64,000 bases of DNA from Pelagomonas calceolata. Taxonomy: Eukaryota > Sar > Pelagophyceae > Pelagomonadales > Pelagomonadaceae. The stretch spans positions 2,818,501-2,882,500 of the forward strand of contig CAKKNE010000002.1 in the NCBI GenBank assembly GCA_918797485.1. The letters are read 5' to 3'. Position numbers and translations under genes: made by a program. Each line of letters begins with the position of its first letter. Position 1 is the stretch's first letter. Of this stretch, positions 9,084 through 18,291 are shown piece after piece. The notes under the pieces were generated by a model that saw nothing but the letters and a program-made list of their open reading frames with translations, searched no databases and was not told where the DNA came from.

Positions 9084-10079
9084 TCACCGCGGCTTGCGGT
9101 GCTTCGCACGGATCCCGAGGCCGACGCCGACGGCGAGCACGGCGAGCGCCGTCGCGTGCGAGCCCGTGAACGGCTTCTTGAATAGTATGAAGGACAGCAC
9201 GAGCGTCACGACCTTGCGCGCCGACGTCGCGAGGACGCCCGCGACGCCCGAGAGCCCCCGGATGACGTTCAGGTAGCAGCGCAGGCCCGCGTAGCCCACC
9301 AGGCCCTGGGCGAGGAGCCAGAGCGCCGCATCTTGATGGACGCGCAGGTACGCGACGGCGCGCCCCAGCTCGCCCGTCGCCGCGATGAACGCGAGGACGA
9401 CGAGGAAAGACCCCGCGTTCGACAGGACGACCATCGAGCCGAGCGGCAGCTTGAGCCCCCGCAGCAGCTTCTCCTGGAGGTTCGGGATCACCGCGTCCGA
9501 GCAGACAGCGACGACTAGCAGCATGAGGCCCGCCGCCTGCGTGTCCCGCTCGGCGTGCGCCGCGAGGTCCGCGGCGCTCAGGAGCGCGAGCCCGACGCAC
9601 ATGAAGAGCGCCGCCGCGTAGTCGTCGACCCCGTACCGCTTCCCGTCGCGGACGATGTAGCGCGAGAAGGCCATCGTCGGCACGAGCTTGCACGACTTGA
9701 ACGCGACCTTGACGGGGTAGTTCACGTGCTGCAGCGCGACGGAGCCCGTGCCCTGGCTCAGCGCGATCGCGAAGACCAGCAGCGCGAGGTAGTTCCGCGC
9801 GGCGGCGGGCGTCGCCGTCTCGTCGGCCTCGCGGCGGCGCCGCAGCGCCGCGAGGCCGCCCTCCCACGCGAGCGCGCAGACGAACATCGTGCCGATCTCG
9901 ACGGCCGTCATGAACCACCCGAACTCGAAGCCCGGCGTCCGGAACGCGCGCTCCTGCAGCGCGTCGTGCAGCACGTAGAAGAAGAAGAGGCCCAGCACGT
10001 AGCCGAGCATCTGCGCCTCGTGCCGCTGCTGCGCGTCCGTCGGTTGCGTCGGTTGCGGTGCTTCGACGTCGCCGGCCAT
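9084..10079 (-). CDS. Nucleotide-sulfate/nucleotide-sugar transporter, SLC35B (PAPS transporter) type
   Basis: A 331-residue protein with about ten membrane segments. The stretch NYPVKVAFKSCKLVPTMAF (about 120-138) is the hallmark of the UAA/SLC35B2-B3 group, whose best-known members carry the sulfate donor PAPS from cytosol into the Golgi lumen. EKLLRGLKLPLGSMVVLSNAGSF and the C-terminal ATSARKVVTLVLSFILFKKPF also fit the family. The tail AKHRKPR is basic, a possible retrieval signal. UDP-sugar transport cannot be excluded. The start is the first ATG. Confidence 0.85.
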   Translation of the reverse strand: MAGDVEAPQPTQPTDAQQRHEAQMLGYVLGLFFFYVLHDALQERAFRTPGFEFGWFMTAVEIGTMFVCALAWEGGLAALRRRREADETATPAAARNYLALLVFAIALSQGTGSVALQHVNYPVKVAFKSCKLVPTMAFSRYIVRDGKRYGVDDYAAALFMCVGLALLSAADLAAHAERDTQAAGLMLLVVAVCSDAVIPNLQEKLLRGLKLPLGSMVVLSNAGSFLVVLAFIAATGELGRAVAYLRVHQDAALWLLAQGLVGYAGLRCYLNVIRGLSGVAGVLATSARKVVTLVLSFILFKKPFTGSHATALAVLAVGVGLGIRAKHRKPR

Positions 10080-10629
10080 CTCAGTTTAAGGCCATCTGCT
10101 ATGCCAAATGCTGCGGTTACCAATGCCGCACTGCAGCCGCTATCCAAATGCTGCCTGCTGAGGGGTGCAAATGCGGCACAGCTGAGGGTTGCGAGCGTAG
10201 GCAGTTAACACGACGGCACACCACACGTATCGGGCGTGCGATGCTTCCCTACTGCAGTCGTGCGGCTCTGTGTGCCCCTATAAAATGGCGTGCACCCAGC
10301 CTCTTTTTTTGGGCTGAGGCCCGGAGTTATTGGACCCATGTTCCCGGCGAAGCATACTTCGCCTCTGTTCCTCCATATAACCGTGGCTGCACGAATAATC
10401 CGCGACGTGCCAGTAGTGTATACACATACTAGCTTTCACCTCGCCTGCGAAATCGCAGCCATAGTGCGCCCACACGCTGCGCTTGGAACAGCAAACGTAT
10501 CAGCGAGAGACCCGCAACCAGCCGCCCAGCAGCCTCAGTTTCCTGCACCCAGTCGGCTAGCAGCGGAGATACCAGCCTTGGCAGCGAGCAGCCCCGCAGA
10601 CACAGCGAGAGAAAGCGAGCGACACAACC
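10080..10629. other. Divergent intergenic region, 550 bp
   Basis: Holds the promoters of the SLC35B-type gene (leftward) and the SR protein gene (rightward). TAGTGTATACACATACTAGC at 10414-10433 is a palindrome that loosely resembles the recurrent promoter motif. No gene seen. Confidence 0.45.
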
Positions 10630-11541
10630 ATGTCCTACGAGAAGGGCGACCGCGACCGCGCGGACCCCTGCAAGATCTACGTGGGCGGCAACCCCGAGAT
10701 GGAGGAGGACGAGCTGCGCGGCCTCTTCGCCAAGCACGGCACGGTCGAGAAGGTCTGGATCGCGCGGAGCCCGCCCGGCTTCGCGTTCGTCTGGCTGACC
10801 GACGAGCGCGACGTGGCCGACGCGATCAAGGCGCTCGACGGCGCCGAGCTCGGCCGCCACAAGGTCACGGTGGCCGTGGCCTCGGGCCCGCGCGAGCGCC
10901 GGCCGCCGCCGCGCGACCGCTACGACGACCGCTACGACCGCTACGACGACCGCCGCGACCGCTACGACGACCGGCGGCCGCCGCGCCGGCCCAAGGGCCC
11001 CGGCGGCTTCCGCGTCAAGATCACGAACCTGGCGCCCGGCACGGACTGGCGCGACCTCAAGGACGCCTTCCGCCGGTCCGGCGACGTGCCGTACGCCGAC
11101 GCGCGCGGCTCCGAGGGCATCGTCGAGTTCAACTCCGAAGAGGATCGCTTGCGCTGCCTGAAGGACTTTGACGGCACCGAGTTCCGCGGCCAGCGCATCG
11201 GCGTCGAGATGACGGAGGGCTCCACGGCGGAGTTCTTCGGTCGCACGCACGAAAAGTACCCGGACACGTACCCGCCGCCGCGGCGCCGCCACGAGAGCGA
11301 CTACGACCGCCAGTACCGCCGCTCGCGCTCGCCGCCGCGCCGGGACGACTACGACCGCCGCGACCGCTCGCCGCCGCGCCGGGACCGCCGCTACGACGAC
11401 TACGACGACCGCCGCCGCGACGACTACGACCGCCGGGACGACTACGACCGCCGCAGCCGCGGGGGCTACGGCTTCGACGACCGCCGCGCGCCGCGCGGCC
11501 GCTCGCGCTCGCCGCGCGACCGCTACGACGACCGCCGCTGA
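10630..11541 (+). CDS. SRSF1-like SR splicing factor (two RRMs and RS/RD tail)
   Basis: A 303-residue nuclear RNA-binding protein. RRM1 (about 14-86) has RNP2 KIYVGG and RNP1-like GFAFVWL. The linker is rich in DRYDD repeats. RRM2 (about 122-198) is the pseudo-RRM type: TDWRDLKD (138-145) stands where SRSF1 has the SWQDLKD helix that contacts RNA and the SRPK kinase. The tail (210-303) alternates RS and RD/RRDDYD units, giving possible sites for SR-protein kinases. The role is inferred as constitutive and alternative splicing and mRNA export. The ATG lies in a good context (ACCATGTCC). Confidence 0.9.
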   Translation: MSYEKGDRDRADPCKIYVGGNPEMEEDELRGLFAKHGTVEKVWIARSPPGFAFVWLTDERDVADAIKALDGAELGRHKVTVAVASGPRERRPPPRDRYDDRYDRYDDRRDRYDDRRPPRRPKGPGGFRVKITNLAPGTDWRDLKDAFRRSGDVPYADARGSEGIVEFNSEEDRLRCLKDFDGTEFRGQRIGVEMTEGSTAEFFGRTHEKYPDTYPPPRRRHESDYDRQYRRSRSPPRRDDYDRRDRSPPRRDRRYDDYDDRRRDDYDRRDDYDRRSRGGYGFDDRRAPRGRSRSPRDRYDDRR

Positions 11542-11685
11542 GCATTTTAGTCACACCCGCCGGCCCGAGACGCGAGCGGCGGCTCCTGTCTTCTCTCTCT
11601 GGGGTGTAAGAAGGTCTAGTACTATCCAAACCCGTGCGCTGCGCATGCGCAGGCGCGGCTTCCAGGGCTCCCGCGCTTAGGAAAT

Positions 11686-11710
11686 GCTAGCGGCCTGTAA
11701 GACACTCTAG
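11686..11710. promoter_or_regulatory. Recurrent promoter palindrome, copy 2
   Basis: GCTAGCGG, CCT, then GTAAGACACTCTAG; the reverse complement reads CTAGAGTGTCTTAC-AGG-CCGCTAGC. It lies 5' of the methyltransferase-hydrolase gene. Confidence 0.6.
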
Positions 11711-11787
11711 AGCAAGCAAGCTCGTTGTGGACAAACTGGGCAACCGATCGAAAAAATTGCCCAGATCGATCGATAAACGCGCAATTT

Positions 11788-13977
11788 ATGCTGGACTTTT
11801 ATCGCTCGTGAGCTCCTGGACTTTTTTTTTCCTCGCTGCCCAGATTAGCAACTCACAAGTTCTGCAGCCTGCAGTGTCACAAGCTGGCGCACTACTCAAC
11901 AATCAACGCTGAGTCGGACGCTGCCGAGGCTGCAGCCGCGCGCGCGACGGCTGCACTGCTGCTCGCCGAGGCCAAATGCGTCGGCGCGGTGCTCGCGCCG
12001 CCGGCGGTGACGGGGGCCGTCGTGGCAGCGCTGCGCGTGCGCGGCTGGCTGCGGCGTGGGCGCTCGGTCTGCTCGCACGGCGACGATGAGAAAGCAGTGT
12101 TTCTGAACGCCGCGGGTGCAGCTGCACTCGCCCGCGCCGACGCCGCGGCGACGCTCGGCGTGGAGGGTATCACCTTTGCACCAGGCTTACGTGTCGGCTC
12201 GCGCCCGTGCGGCGGCCCGCGCGGACAGCAAACTAACAGCGCGATCTACTTGCTGCGAGCGACCGAGGCCAGCCGAACCAGGGCCGAGGGAAGTTTCCGC
12301 TTCGCCGAGCTCTTCGCGGGCCTCGGTGGCTTTCGCGTGGCCCTCGAGGCGCTCGGCGGCGAGGCTGCGTTCGCCTCAGAAATCGACCCGCACGCGTGCT
12401 CCACCTACGCGGCGAACTTCGGCGACGTGCCGCACGGCGACATCACGGAGATCGACGCCGACGACGTGCCCGACCACGACGTCCTGACGGCAGGGTTTCC
12501 CTGCCAGCGGTTCTCCGTCGCGGGCGACGGCGCGGGCTTCAGCGAGGACCGTTTGTTCTTCGAGGTGATACGGATCCTGGAAGCGAAGCAGCCCCGCCTC
12601 GCAATTCTGGAAAACGTCGAGGGCCTGGACGGGTTCGCGCGCCGCGTCGTCGTCGAAGCGTTGGCGCTGGTCGGTTACCGTGCGGAGCACCGCGTCGTCG
12701 ACGCGCTCGCGCTGTTGCCGCAGCGGCGGGCGCGGCTCTACGTCGTGGCGCGGAGGCGCGACGTTGCGGTGGCGCCGTTTGTCTGGCCGCGCTGCCTCGC
12801 GACGCGCGACCGCTGCGCGTCCCCGGACGCCGCGTTCGGCAGGAGATGTTTGTGCCGACGGGTTAGTAGGATAGTGGGGGGCAGCTGCGCCGTCCGCGAC
12901 GTCCTCGAGGCGGCGGCGCCAGCCGACGCGTATCTGACGGCGGCGCAGGCCTCGGTGGTGGCGTCGACGGGAGCCGATGCGGCGACGCGGCGGCTCGCGT
13001 GGCTCGACGGCGCCGCACGCACGCTGATGTCGAACTACCGCCAGGGCTTCAAGTTCCATTCGGAATTTGTGCCCGGCGAACCGCCGCGCTTCTACACGCG
13101 GCGCGAGGCTGCTCGAATCATGGGCTTCCCGGACGCGTTCGACGTCGACAGCGCGGGAACCGTCGACAATTCGGGCGCGAACCGCGCCTATCATCAGATA
13201 GGAAACGCGTGCTGCCCGCCGGTCGTGTGCGCGCTCGCGGCGCCGGCGCTGACGGCCGTCGGTCTCCGTAGTAGTGCATCGTGCGACGACCCGGCGCCCG
13301 AGGTTTTGGAGCTGCTCGGCGCGTCTGCCATCGTCCACGATTCGCCGCGGCCGGCGTGCGCGCCGCGGCCCGCTGGGTTTCGTACGCGACCCCTCGTCGT
13401 TGTCGTCCACGCGTTCGGCGGTCACCCCGAGAAGTTTTGGTACCCCGAGCTGGCCGCAACGCTTGCCGACGACGCCTGCGTCGAGGTTCTGCGCATGACG
13501 GACCCGGCCACGCCGCGCATCGACGCGTGGGTCGGGGATCTCGAACGGCGCATGGACGAGGCGGCGGCGGCAAACCGGGCCGTGTACTTTGTGGGCCACT
13601 CCGTCGGCTGCCAGGCGATCGTGCGGTACCTAGCTACGCCTGCGGCGGCGTCTCTGCTGGCGGGGCAAAGCCTGCGGCTCGGAGGCGTCCTCTGCGTGGC
13701 GGCCTGGTTCTCCGTGGTCGATCCGTGGGCGACGATTGAGCCGTGGTGCGCGACGCCGATCGACACGGGCGCCGCGCGACGCCTCATCGAGGGCCAGGGC
13801 GCGTCGCTGGTCGTTCTGCTGTCCGACGACGACAAGTATACCCCGGACCATGCTTCAAACTCCAAACTATGGCAGGATCGGCTAGGAGCGACGACACGGA
13901 CGCTGCCCGGTGCCGGGCACTTTGGCCGGCCTCGCCAGCCGCAGATCGTGGCCGCGGTCCGAGATATGTTAAAGTGA
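11788..13977 (+). CDS. DNA cytosine-5 methyltransferase fused to an RBBP9/YdeN-type serine hydrolase
   Basis: One continuous frame encodes two enzymes. Residue numbers follow the model 11788..11807 joined to 11844..13977 (717 residues). The methyltransferase half has motif I FAELFAGLGG (160-169), the catalytic GFPCQRFS loop (C227), ENV (263-265) and the C-terminal YHQIGNACCPP. It resembles bacterial Dcm-type enzymes more than DNMT1 or DNMT2. After a 40-residue linker comes an alpha/beta hydrolase with VHAFGGHPEKFWYP, nucleophile GHSVGC (S593), Asp in LLSDDDKYTP (668-670) and GHFG His699. The main frame has no ATG before the catalytic core and a stop near 11809. A short intron (gtgagc ... cccag, 36 nt) gives an in-frame ATG, but this start is tentative. 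The protein is presumed nuclear. Confidence 0.85.
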
Positions 13978-14034
13978 TGTTTGTACCACATACCTTAGTC
14001 ACAGAACCCTCTAACACCGGCGACGCGTCTTGTC

Positions 14035-14079
14035 TCGGGCCGCGCCCGATCCCAGAAGGGATCGGGCGCGCGCCGTCAT
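14035..14079 (-). promoter_or_regulatory. Candidate SECIS element (core of the stem-loop)
   Basis: Just 3' of the TGA-containing DsbA-like gene, the minus strand reads ATGA, a near-perfect GC-rich stem of about 13 pairs (CGCGCCCGAT with ATCGGGCGCG), an apical CCC...GGG loop, and then GA on the far side. This is the order of the eukaryotic SECIS core (ATGA, apical AA or CC, GA). The loop lacks the common AA and can zip into a simple hairpin, so it could equally be a plain hairpin or terminator-like structure. Confidence 0.35.
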
Positions 14080-14103
14080 GTGCGCGCGCACGCGATGCGG
14101 GGC

Positions 14104-14928
14104 TCAGAGCCGTATCGTCTCGGCCATGACCTCGTCGGGGATGCTCAGCGCGGCGGCGAAGGCCGAGCCCGTCGCGCCGCCCTCGGCCTCGACCTGCCGG
14201 AAGGCTCGGATCAGGGACTCGGCGTGGTGCGCGCCCGAGGGCAGCTGGTACTTGCCCCCCAAGATGAGCGTGGGGATGCCCGAGACGCCCAGATCCCTTA
14301 ATTGCCTTTGCGCCGCCTCGATCTCCGGCCGGCCCTCGTTTTCATCCTCGAGAAACGCCGCCGCCGCGTCTCGGTCGGCGCCCACGGCCACGGCCGCCTC
14401 CAGGAGCATCTCCCGATCATTGAGTTTGACGCCCCCCTCGAAATGCTTTTGATTCAGGTCGTTGTACATGTTTTCCGCGGCGTTCACTCCCAGAGTCTTC
14501 GTCACCCACTGCACGAGCCGGTGGCTCGCCATCGTGTTCGACGCGACGCGGTCCAGGTTAAAGTGCTCGATGCCGACCTCGCGGCCCCGGCCCTTCAGGT
14601 TATGCCTCTCTTTCTGCGCCTCCCAGCCGGCCTTGCCGCCCCACTTCCTCAGCAAACGTACCCTATTGGTTTCCTCGAACTCGGCGCCCTCGGGGTAGTC
14701 CGGCTCGAGGAAGAACGGCACGCGCAGCACCGTGAAGCCCATCGGCGTGTCTCCGCTCGGCGCTTCCTGCACCGCCCGCATCGCGTGCTGGAGGTGCCGC
14801 TTGCCGATGTAGCCGTTGGGTCACATGGTGTCCGAGATGAGCTCGACGACGCAGCGCGGCGCGGCCGCCGCCGCCGTCGAGGCGCGACGCACGCGTGCCA
14901 TGCTGCGGAGAGAGGTGCGCAGCAGCAT
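14104..14928 (-). CDS. DsbA/FrnE-like thiol oxidoreductase, probable selenoprotein (in-frame TGA at 14823..14821)
   Basis: A thioredoxin-fold DsbA-family protein of the FrnE type, 274 residues if TGA is read as selenocysteine. The first 35 residues (MLLRTSLRSMARVRRAST...) look like a mitochondrial or plastid leader and run into VVELISDTM. Then TGA stands exactly where the family has the first Cys of CPWC, and the frame continues PNGYIGKRHLQHAM, matching the family's CYIGKRRL helix. The insertion domain and cis-proline loop VSGIPTLILGG follow. The second active-site residue is Gly, so a U-x-x-G site would act without a resolving Cys. The main alternative is a sequencing error or a broken gene. 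Confidence 0.78.
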
Positions 14929-15073
14929 TTTGTGTGCAGCTTTGCAACCTTGTGTCTCCAGGGAGTGCAGTGCTTGTTGGACTGCTGCAACGACGCACGT
15001 TTGCAATGCTACCAGTTGTCTCACCGTTGCGCGTGCTGCAGACGTCACGATTGCAGCACAACATGAGAGTAAT

Positions 15074-15095
15074 GCTATCGCATGTAAGACACTAG
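15074..15095. promoter_or_regulatory. Recurrent promoter palindrome, copy 3
   Basis: GCTATCGCAT followed by GTAAGACACTAG. It lies between the divergent selenoprotein gene (starts 14928) and the unknown gene starting near 15246. Confidence 0.55.
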
Positions 15096-15245
15096 GAAGC
15101 AGCCATGCACATGCACATACCCATCATTCACAAGATGAATCCTCGGACGTCTTCCCGAGGCGTACAGAAAACCCGGCGCTTCAGTCTCAAGAATGGTGCG
15201 GCGAGGCTGCCCCCAGCGCCAAGCGCAGCGCAGACCATCGCAGCG

Positions 15246-16595
15246 ATGGAATACTTGAGCGCCTTGCTCTGTTTCAGGCAGGCACCGCCGCCGCGGACCG
15301 GTAGCAGCACCGGTAGCAGCCGGCAATCGACGCCGCGGCAGCCCTCGGAGGAGCCACCGCGCCGCGGCTGGCCGGCGGACGACGCGCCGCCGTCACCGCA
15401 ACGGATCGTCACACGGGCGGATGACGACGCGCCCTGCTGCTTTCCGGGACCGGCAAACGCGCCGCCGCCGCCGGTTCCGCCACTCGCGGCCGCCGCCGCG
15501 CCGTCGACGCCACCGCCGCGCGAGCAGAAGCGACAGCACCGGCGCCAACGGCATCATCGACGCGAGGCTGCACCCGCGCCTGCGCCTGCGCCCGCGCCCG
15601 CGCCTGCAGCACCTGCGCGGCGCCGCCCCGTCGCCACGGCCGCCCAGGCGCCCGGCAAGCCACAACCGGCGCCCGGCAAGTCCCAAAGGCGCAAGATGAA
15701 AGCCGACGCCGACGCGCTGCCGAAGCCTACGGGCGTCGCATGGGCGCCGCTCGTGGCGCTCATGCCGGTGCCTGGCGCTTCGAGCTTGGCGGCTTTCGAG
15801 GCCAAGCTCGCGGAGACGTGCGCCGGGCCGAACGTGAAGGACGACGCGCCCCGCGACGCGGCCAAAGCGCGCCGTCGCGCGGGCCTCGAGCGCCTCTCGA
15901 GGACGACGCAGGAGGGCCACACGATCCTCCACCACGTCGTCGTGAACGCCGACGAGGTCGCCGCGGACGCTCTTAGGCGTTCCCTCGGCGCGGCACGCTG
16001 GCACGCGCTCGCCGAGGCGCCGGCGAACGACGGGCGGTCCGCGCGGCGACTGTCGCGGCGTCTGGGCCGCAAGCGCATGCAGGACGTCTTCGACCGCTAC
16101 GAAGCGCAATACGAGGCCAAGGTCGCCAAGGCCAAGGCTAAGGAGAAGACTCGCGCATCGGAACGAGAGACTGAGGCCGCGCGGCGCGCCACTTCCGCCC
16201 GCGCCGCCGCGCGCGAGGCCGAGTCCGCCCGCCGCCCCGAGGCCGCGACCTCGTCCGCCCGCGGCGCCGCCGCCGCGCGCGAGGCGGAGGCCGCCCGCCC
16301 CGAGGCCGCGGCCGCCGCGAAAGAAGACGTCGAGGTGAGGTTGAAGGCCCTGCAGAAGCTCGAGGCGTCGATCGACGCGACGACGACGTGGGACGCGGAG
16401 ATGGTCGGCAAGGTCGACAAGGCGCTGTCGGCCTTCGGCGGCGGATGCCTGGATCCTCGGGTGGGGGCGGCGGTCGCGCGTATCCGTGCGTCCGCCTCCG
16501 CGGCCCGGCGCGCCGCCGCGATCGAAGCCGCCGCGGCCCCCGCGGCGGCGCCCGCGCGGGACGAGTCGGCGGCGCCCGCGGGGACTTTGTGTTAA
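15246..16595 (+). CDS. Uncharacterised Ala/Arg-rich protein with coiled-coil half
   Basis: A 449-residue protein I do not recognise. The first 160 residues are Pro/Ala/Arg-rich and disordered, with an AP repeat run. A folded-looking stretch (about 165-300) contains GVAWAPLVALMPVPG and EGHTILHHVVVNADE, the latter faintly ankyrin-like. The rest is charged Ala/Glu/Arg coiled coil (about 300-390). The start at 15246 (GCGATGGAA) was preferred over in-frame ATGs from 15105, because those begin within 10 bp of the promoter palindrome. The long uninterrupted frame and codon bias support it as coding. Confidence 0.55.
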   Translation: MEYLSALLCFRQAPPPRTGSSTGSSRQSTPRQPSEEPPRRGWPADDAPPSPQRIVTRADDDAPCCFPGPANAPPPPVPPLAAAAAPSTPPPREQKRQHRRQRHHRREAAPAPAPAPAPAPAAPARRRPVATAAQAPGKPQPAPGKSQRRKMKADADALPKPTGVAWAPLVALMPVPGASSLAAFEAKLAETCAGPNVKDDAPRDAAKARRRAGLERLSRTTQEGHTILHHVVVNADEVAADALRRSLGAARWHALAEAPANDGRSARRLSRRLGRKRMQDVFDRYEAQYEAKVAKAKAKEKTRASERETEAARRATSARAAAREAESARRPEAATSSARGAAAAREAEAARPEAAAAAKEDVEVRLKALQKLEASIDATTTWDAEMVGKVDKALSAFGGGCLDPRVGAAVARIRASASAARRAAAIEAAAAPAAAPARDESAAPAGTLC

Positions 16596-16719
16596 TGTTA
16601 CTGAAGTTTTAACGTACGTACGTTCGTTGCCTATTCTTCTCTCTCCGAGCGGAGGCATGTTCTAAACTCGTTGAAGCCTGAGAGATTTCTAGAGTCACGG
16701 TGTACACATGCTTATGATT

Positions 16720-17694
16720 CTAGCCGCGGAAGATGCGGATCGAAGGGACGGGAGCAGCGTGCTCGCCGATGATCTCGTAGCCCGCGGCGGGCGGCGCGTG
16801 GACCGGGCCGGTAGCCTTGAAGATGCCCGAGCCTGACGGCGCGTCAATCCACCACATGCCGTCGAGCTGGTTGTGGTAGATGTAGGCGCCGTTCGGGGCC
16901 TCGAACCAGGCCTTGCCCGCGTTGAGGCGCGCCCATGTGTCGGCCGTGTCCCAGCCCTGGCCGACACATACCGCCGCGAAGCCGGTGGGGATCTTGGACG
17001 CCGGCGTCGCGACGTATTCGCCCTGGACCTCAGAGCTGCCCCCGCCCTCGACGACGATGCGCTGGACGTTCACGTCCGCGCGCTTGGTGCCGTGCGCGCC
17101 AAGAACTCGCAACACGTCGCCTGCGGCACTCGCCCTCGCCACAGCGGCCGCGGTCTCGCCCGACCCGCCGCGGAAGTTCGGGTCGGCTCCCGCTTCGAGG
17201 AGAGCCTTGGCGCCGGCGGCGAGGTTGTTCGACGCCATCCGGTGGAGTGGCGTATAGCCGTACGTGTCGACGGCTTCGATATCGGCACCTTTGGAGACCA
17301 AGAGCGCCACCTGACCTTGGTTGCGCGCCGACATGCCGCAGTTGTGGAGCGGTTGAGCGCCGCCGGTAGTGATCTCGTTGACCAAATCGGGATGCTCGTT
17401 TAACCACGCCTCGAGAGCCGCCGCGTCGGAGAGGCGCTTGGACGTCGGCGTGTAGCCGCCGCCGCTGTAGACCGGTCCGGGCCGAGGATTATGGTTTTGG
17501 TACTGACGGCCGATGACGACCTGGCCCATGTCGTCTCGTTTGACCGTGCCGCCGTAGATGCCGGGACCGACTGAATCGGCGTATGGGTCGAAGCCGTCAG
17601 CGTCCGTCTTGCCGGGAGCGCCGTACTTCTCCGCCATGCCGCGAGCGTAGGGGTCGTGCGTGATGCGCACGCCGTCGGCTCTATAGTAGGCCAT
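16720..17694 (-). CDS. Ankyrin-repeat protein
   Basis: A 324-residue protein. The N-terminal third has the conserved-looking run HDPYARGMAEKYG, GFDPYADSVGPGIYGG and GRQYQNHNPRPGPVYSGGGY. About three ankyrin repeats follow (130-225), with TYGYTPLHRMASN and LLEAGADPNFRGGSGETA. The C-terminal third ends in a compact Trp/Gly-rich stretch (AYIYHNQLDGMWWIDAPSG). It is probably an adaptor protein; the partner is unknown. The start was chosen at 17694 (MAYYRADGVRITHD). An ATG at 17739 would add a basic hydrophobic leader. Confidence 0.72.
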   Translation of the reverse strand: MAYYRADGVRITHDPYARGMAEKYGAPGKTDADGFDPYADSVGPGIYGGTVKRDDMGQVVIGRQYQNHNPRPGPVYSGGGYTPTSKRLSDAAALEAWLNEHPDLVNEITTGGAQPLHNCGMSARNQGQVALLVSKGADIEAVDTYGYTPLHRMASNNLAAGAKALLEAGADPNFRGGSGETAAAVARASAAGDVLRVLGAHGTKRADVNVQRIVVEGGGSSEVQGEYVATPASKIPTGFAAVCVGQGWDTADTWARLNAGKAWFEAPNGAYIYHNQLDGMWWIDAPSGSGIFKATGPVHAPPAAGYEIIGEHAAPVPSIRIFRG

Positions 17695-18291
17695 CGTGCG
17701 GCGCAGAATGAGTAACGGTAGCAGGCGCTGACGCATCAATCTCGTGCTGCGCTCTCACGGAGTCAGCTCTCACAGAGTCAGCTCTCACAGACCAAATGCT
17801 GCGAACAAAACTTTACGCCGCGACAGCGGATAGCGCAAGAAGTCAGCTCTCTACGCAAATACTTGCGGGCCAGTGTTATTGCTACGACAGGGCGAATGCG
17901 TCTGAGTACCCTGCACTGAGTTGTCCAACTGGGATCGGGTTTTGTACTATCATCAAGGGACGAGGCAGAGCCCTCGCGGCGGTCACTAGCCGGGTCTCGA
18001 TCGATGGCAGATGATTCGCTTCAAGGCCGCCTTCTGCTAGCGCGACGCGGCGCGCAACGTGCACGTGCGGACTGGGGGTGGGAGACCGTGGCTCACGCCC
18101 ACGGCCCATAAATTGGAGTCAAGGGCATCTTAAACGAAGGGTTAAAGACCAAAAATACGGGTAGTAGAGGTCTCGTGACGGGGCTAGTGACTGTCTCCCT
18201 AGGTTCTGGCGGCGTTTCGCTCCGGAGCTCCACAGCCCCGTAGTCGATATAAGGACTGGACTCCAACTCACAGCCCGCAGTCGATATAACA
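17695..18291. other. Divergent intergenic region with a short tandem repeat
   Basis: 597 bp between the ankyrin gene and plastid L29. A 15-bp unit (GCTCTCACAGAGTCA) is repeated nearly three times at 17751-17792, and part of it recurs near 17841. No gene is seen and no good copy of the promoter palindrome. Confidence 0.55.

Noticed and set aside
11727-11912. Separate small gene upstream of the methyltransferase fusion
   Set aside because: The frame begins at GTG, overlaps the proposed short intron and exon, and shows no conserved feature.
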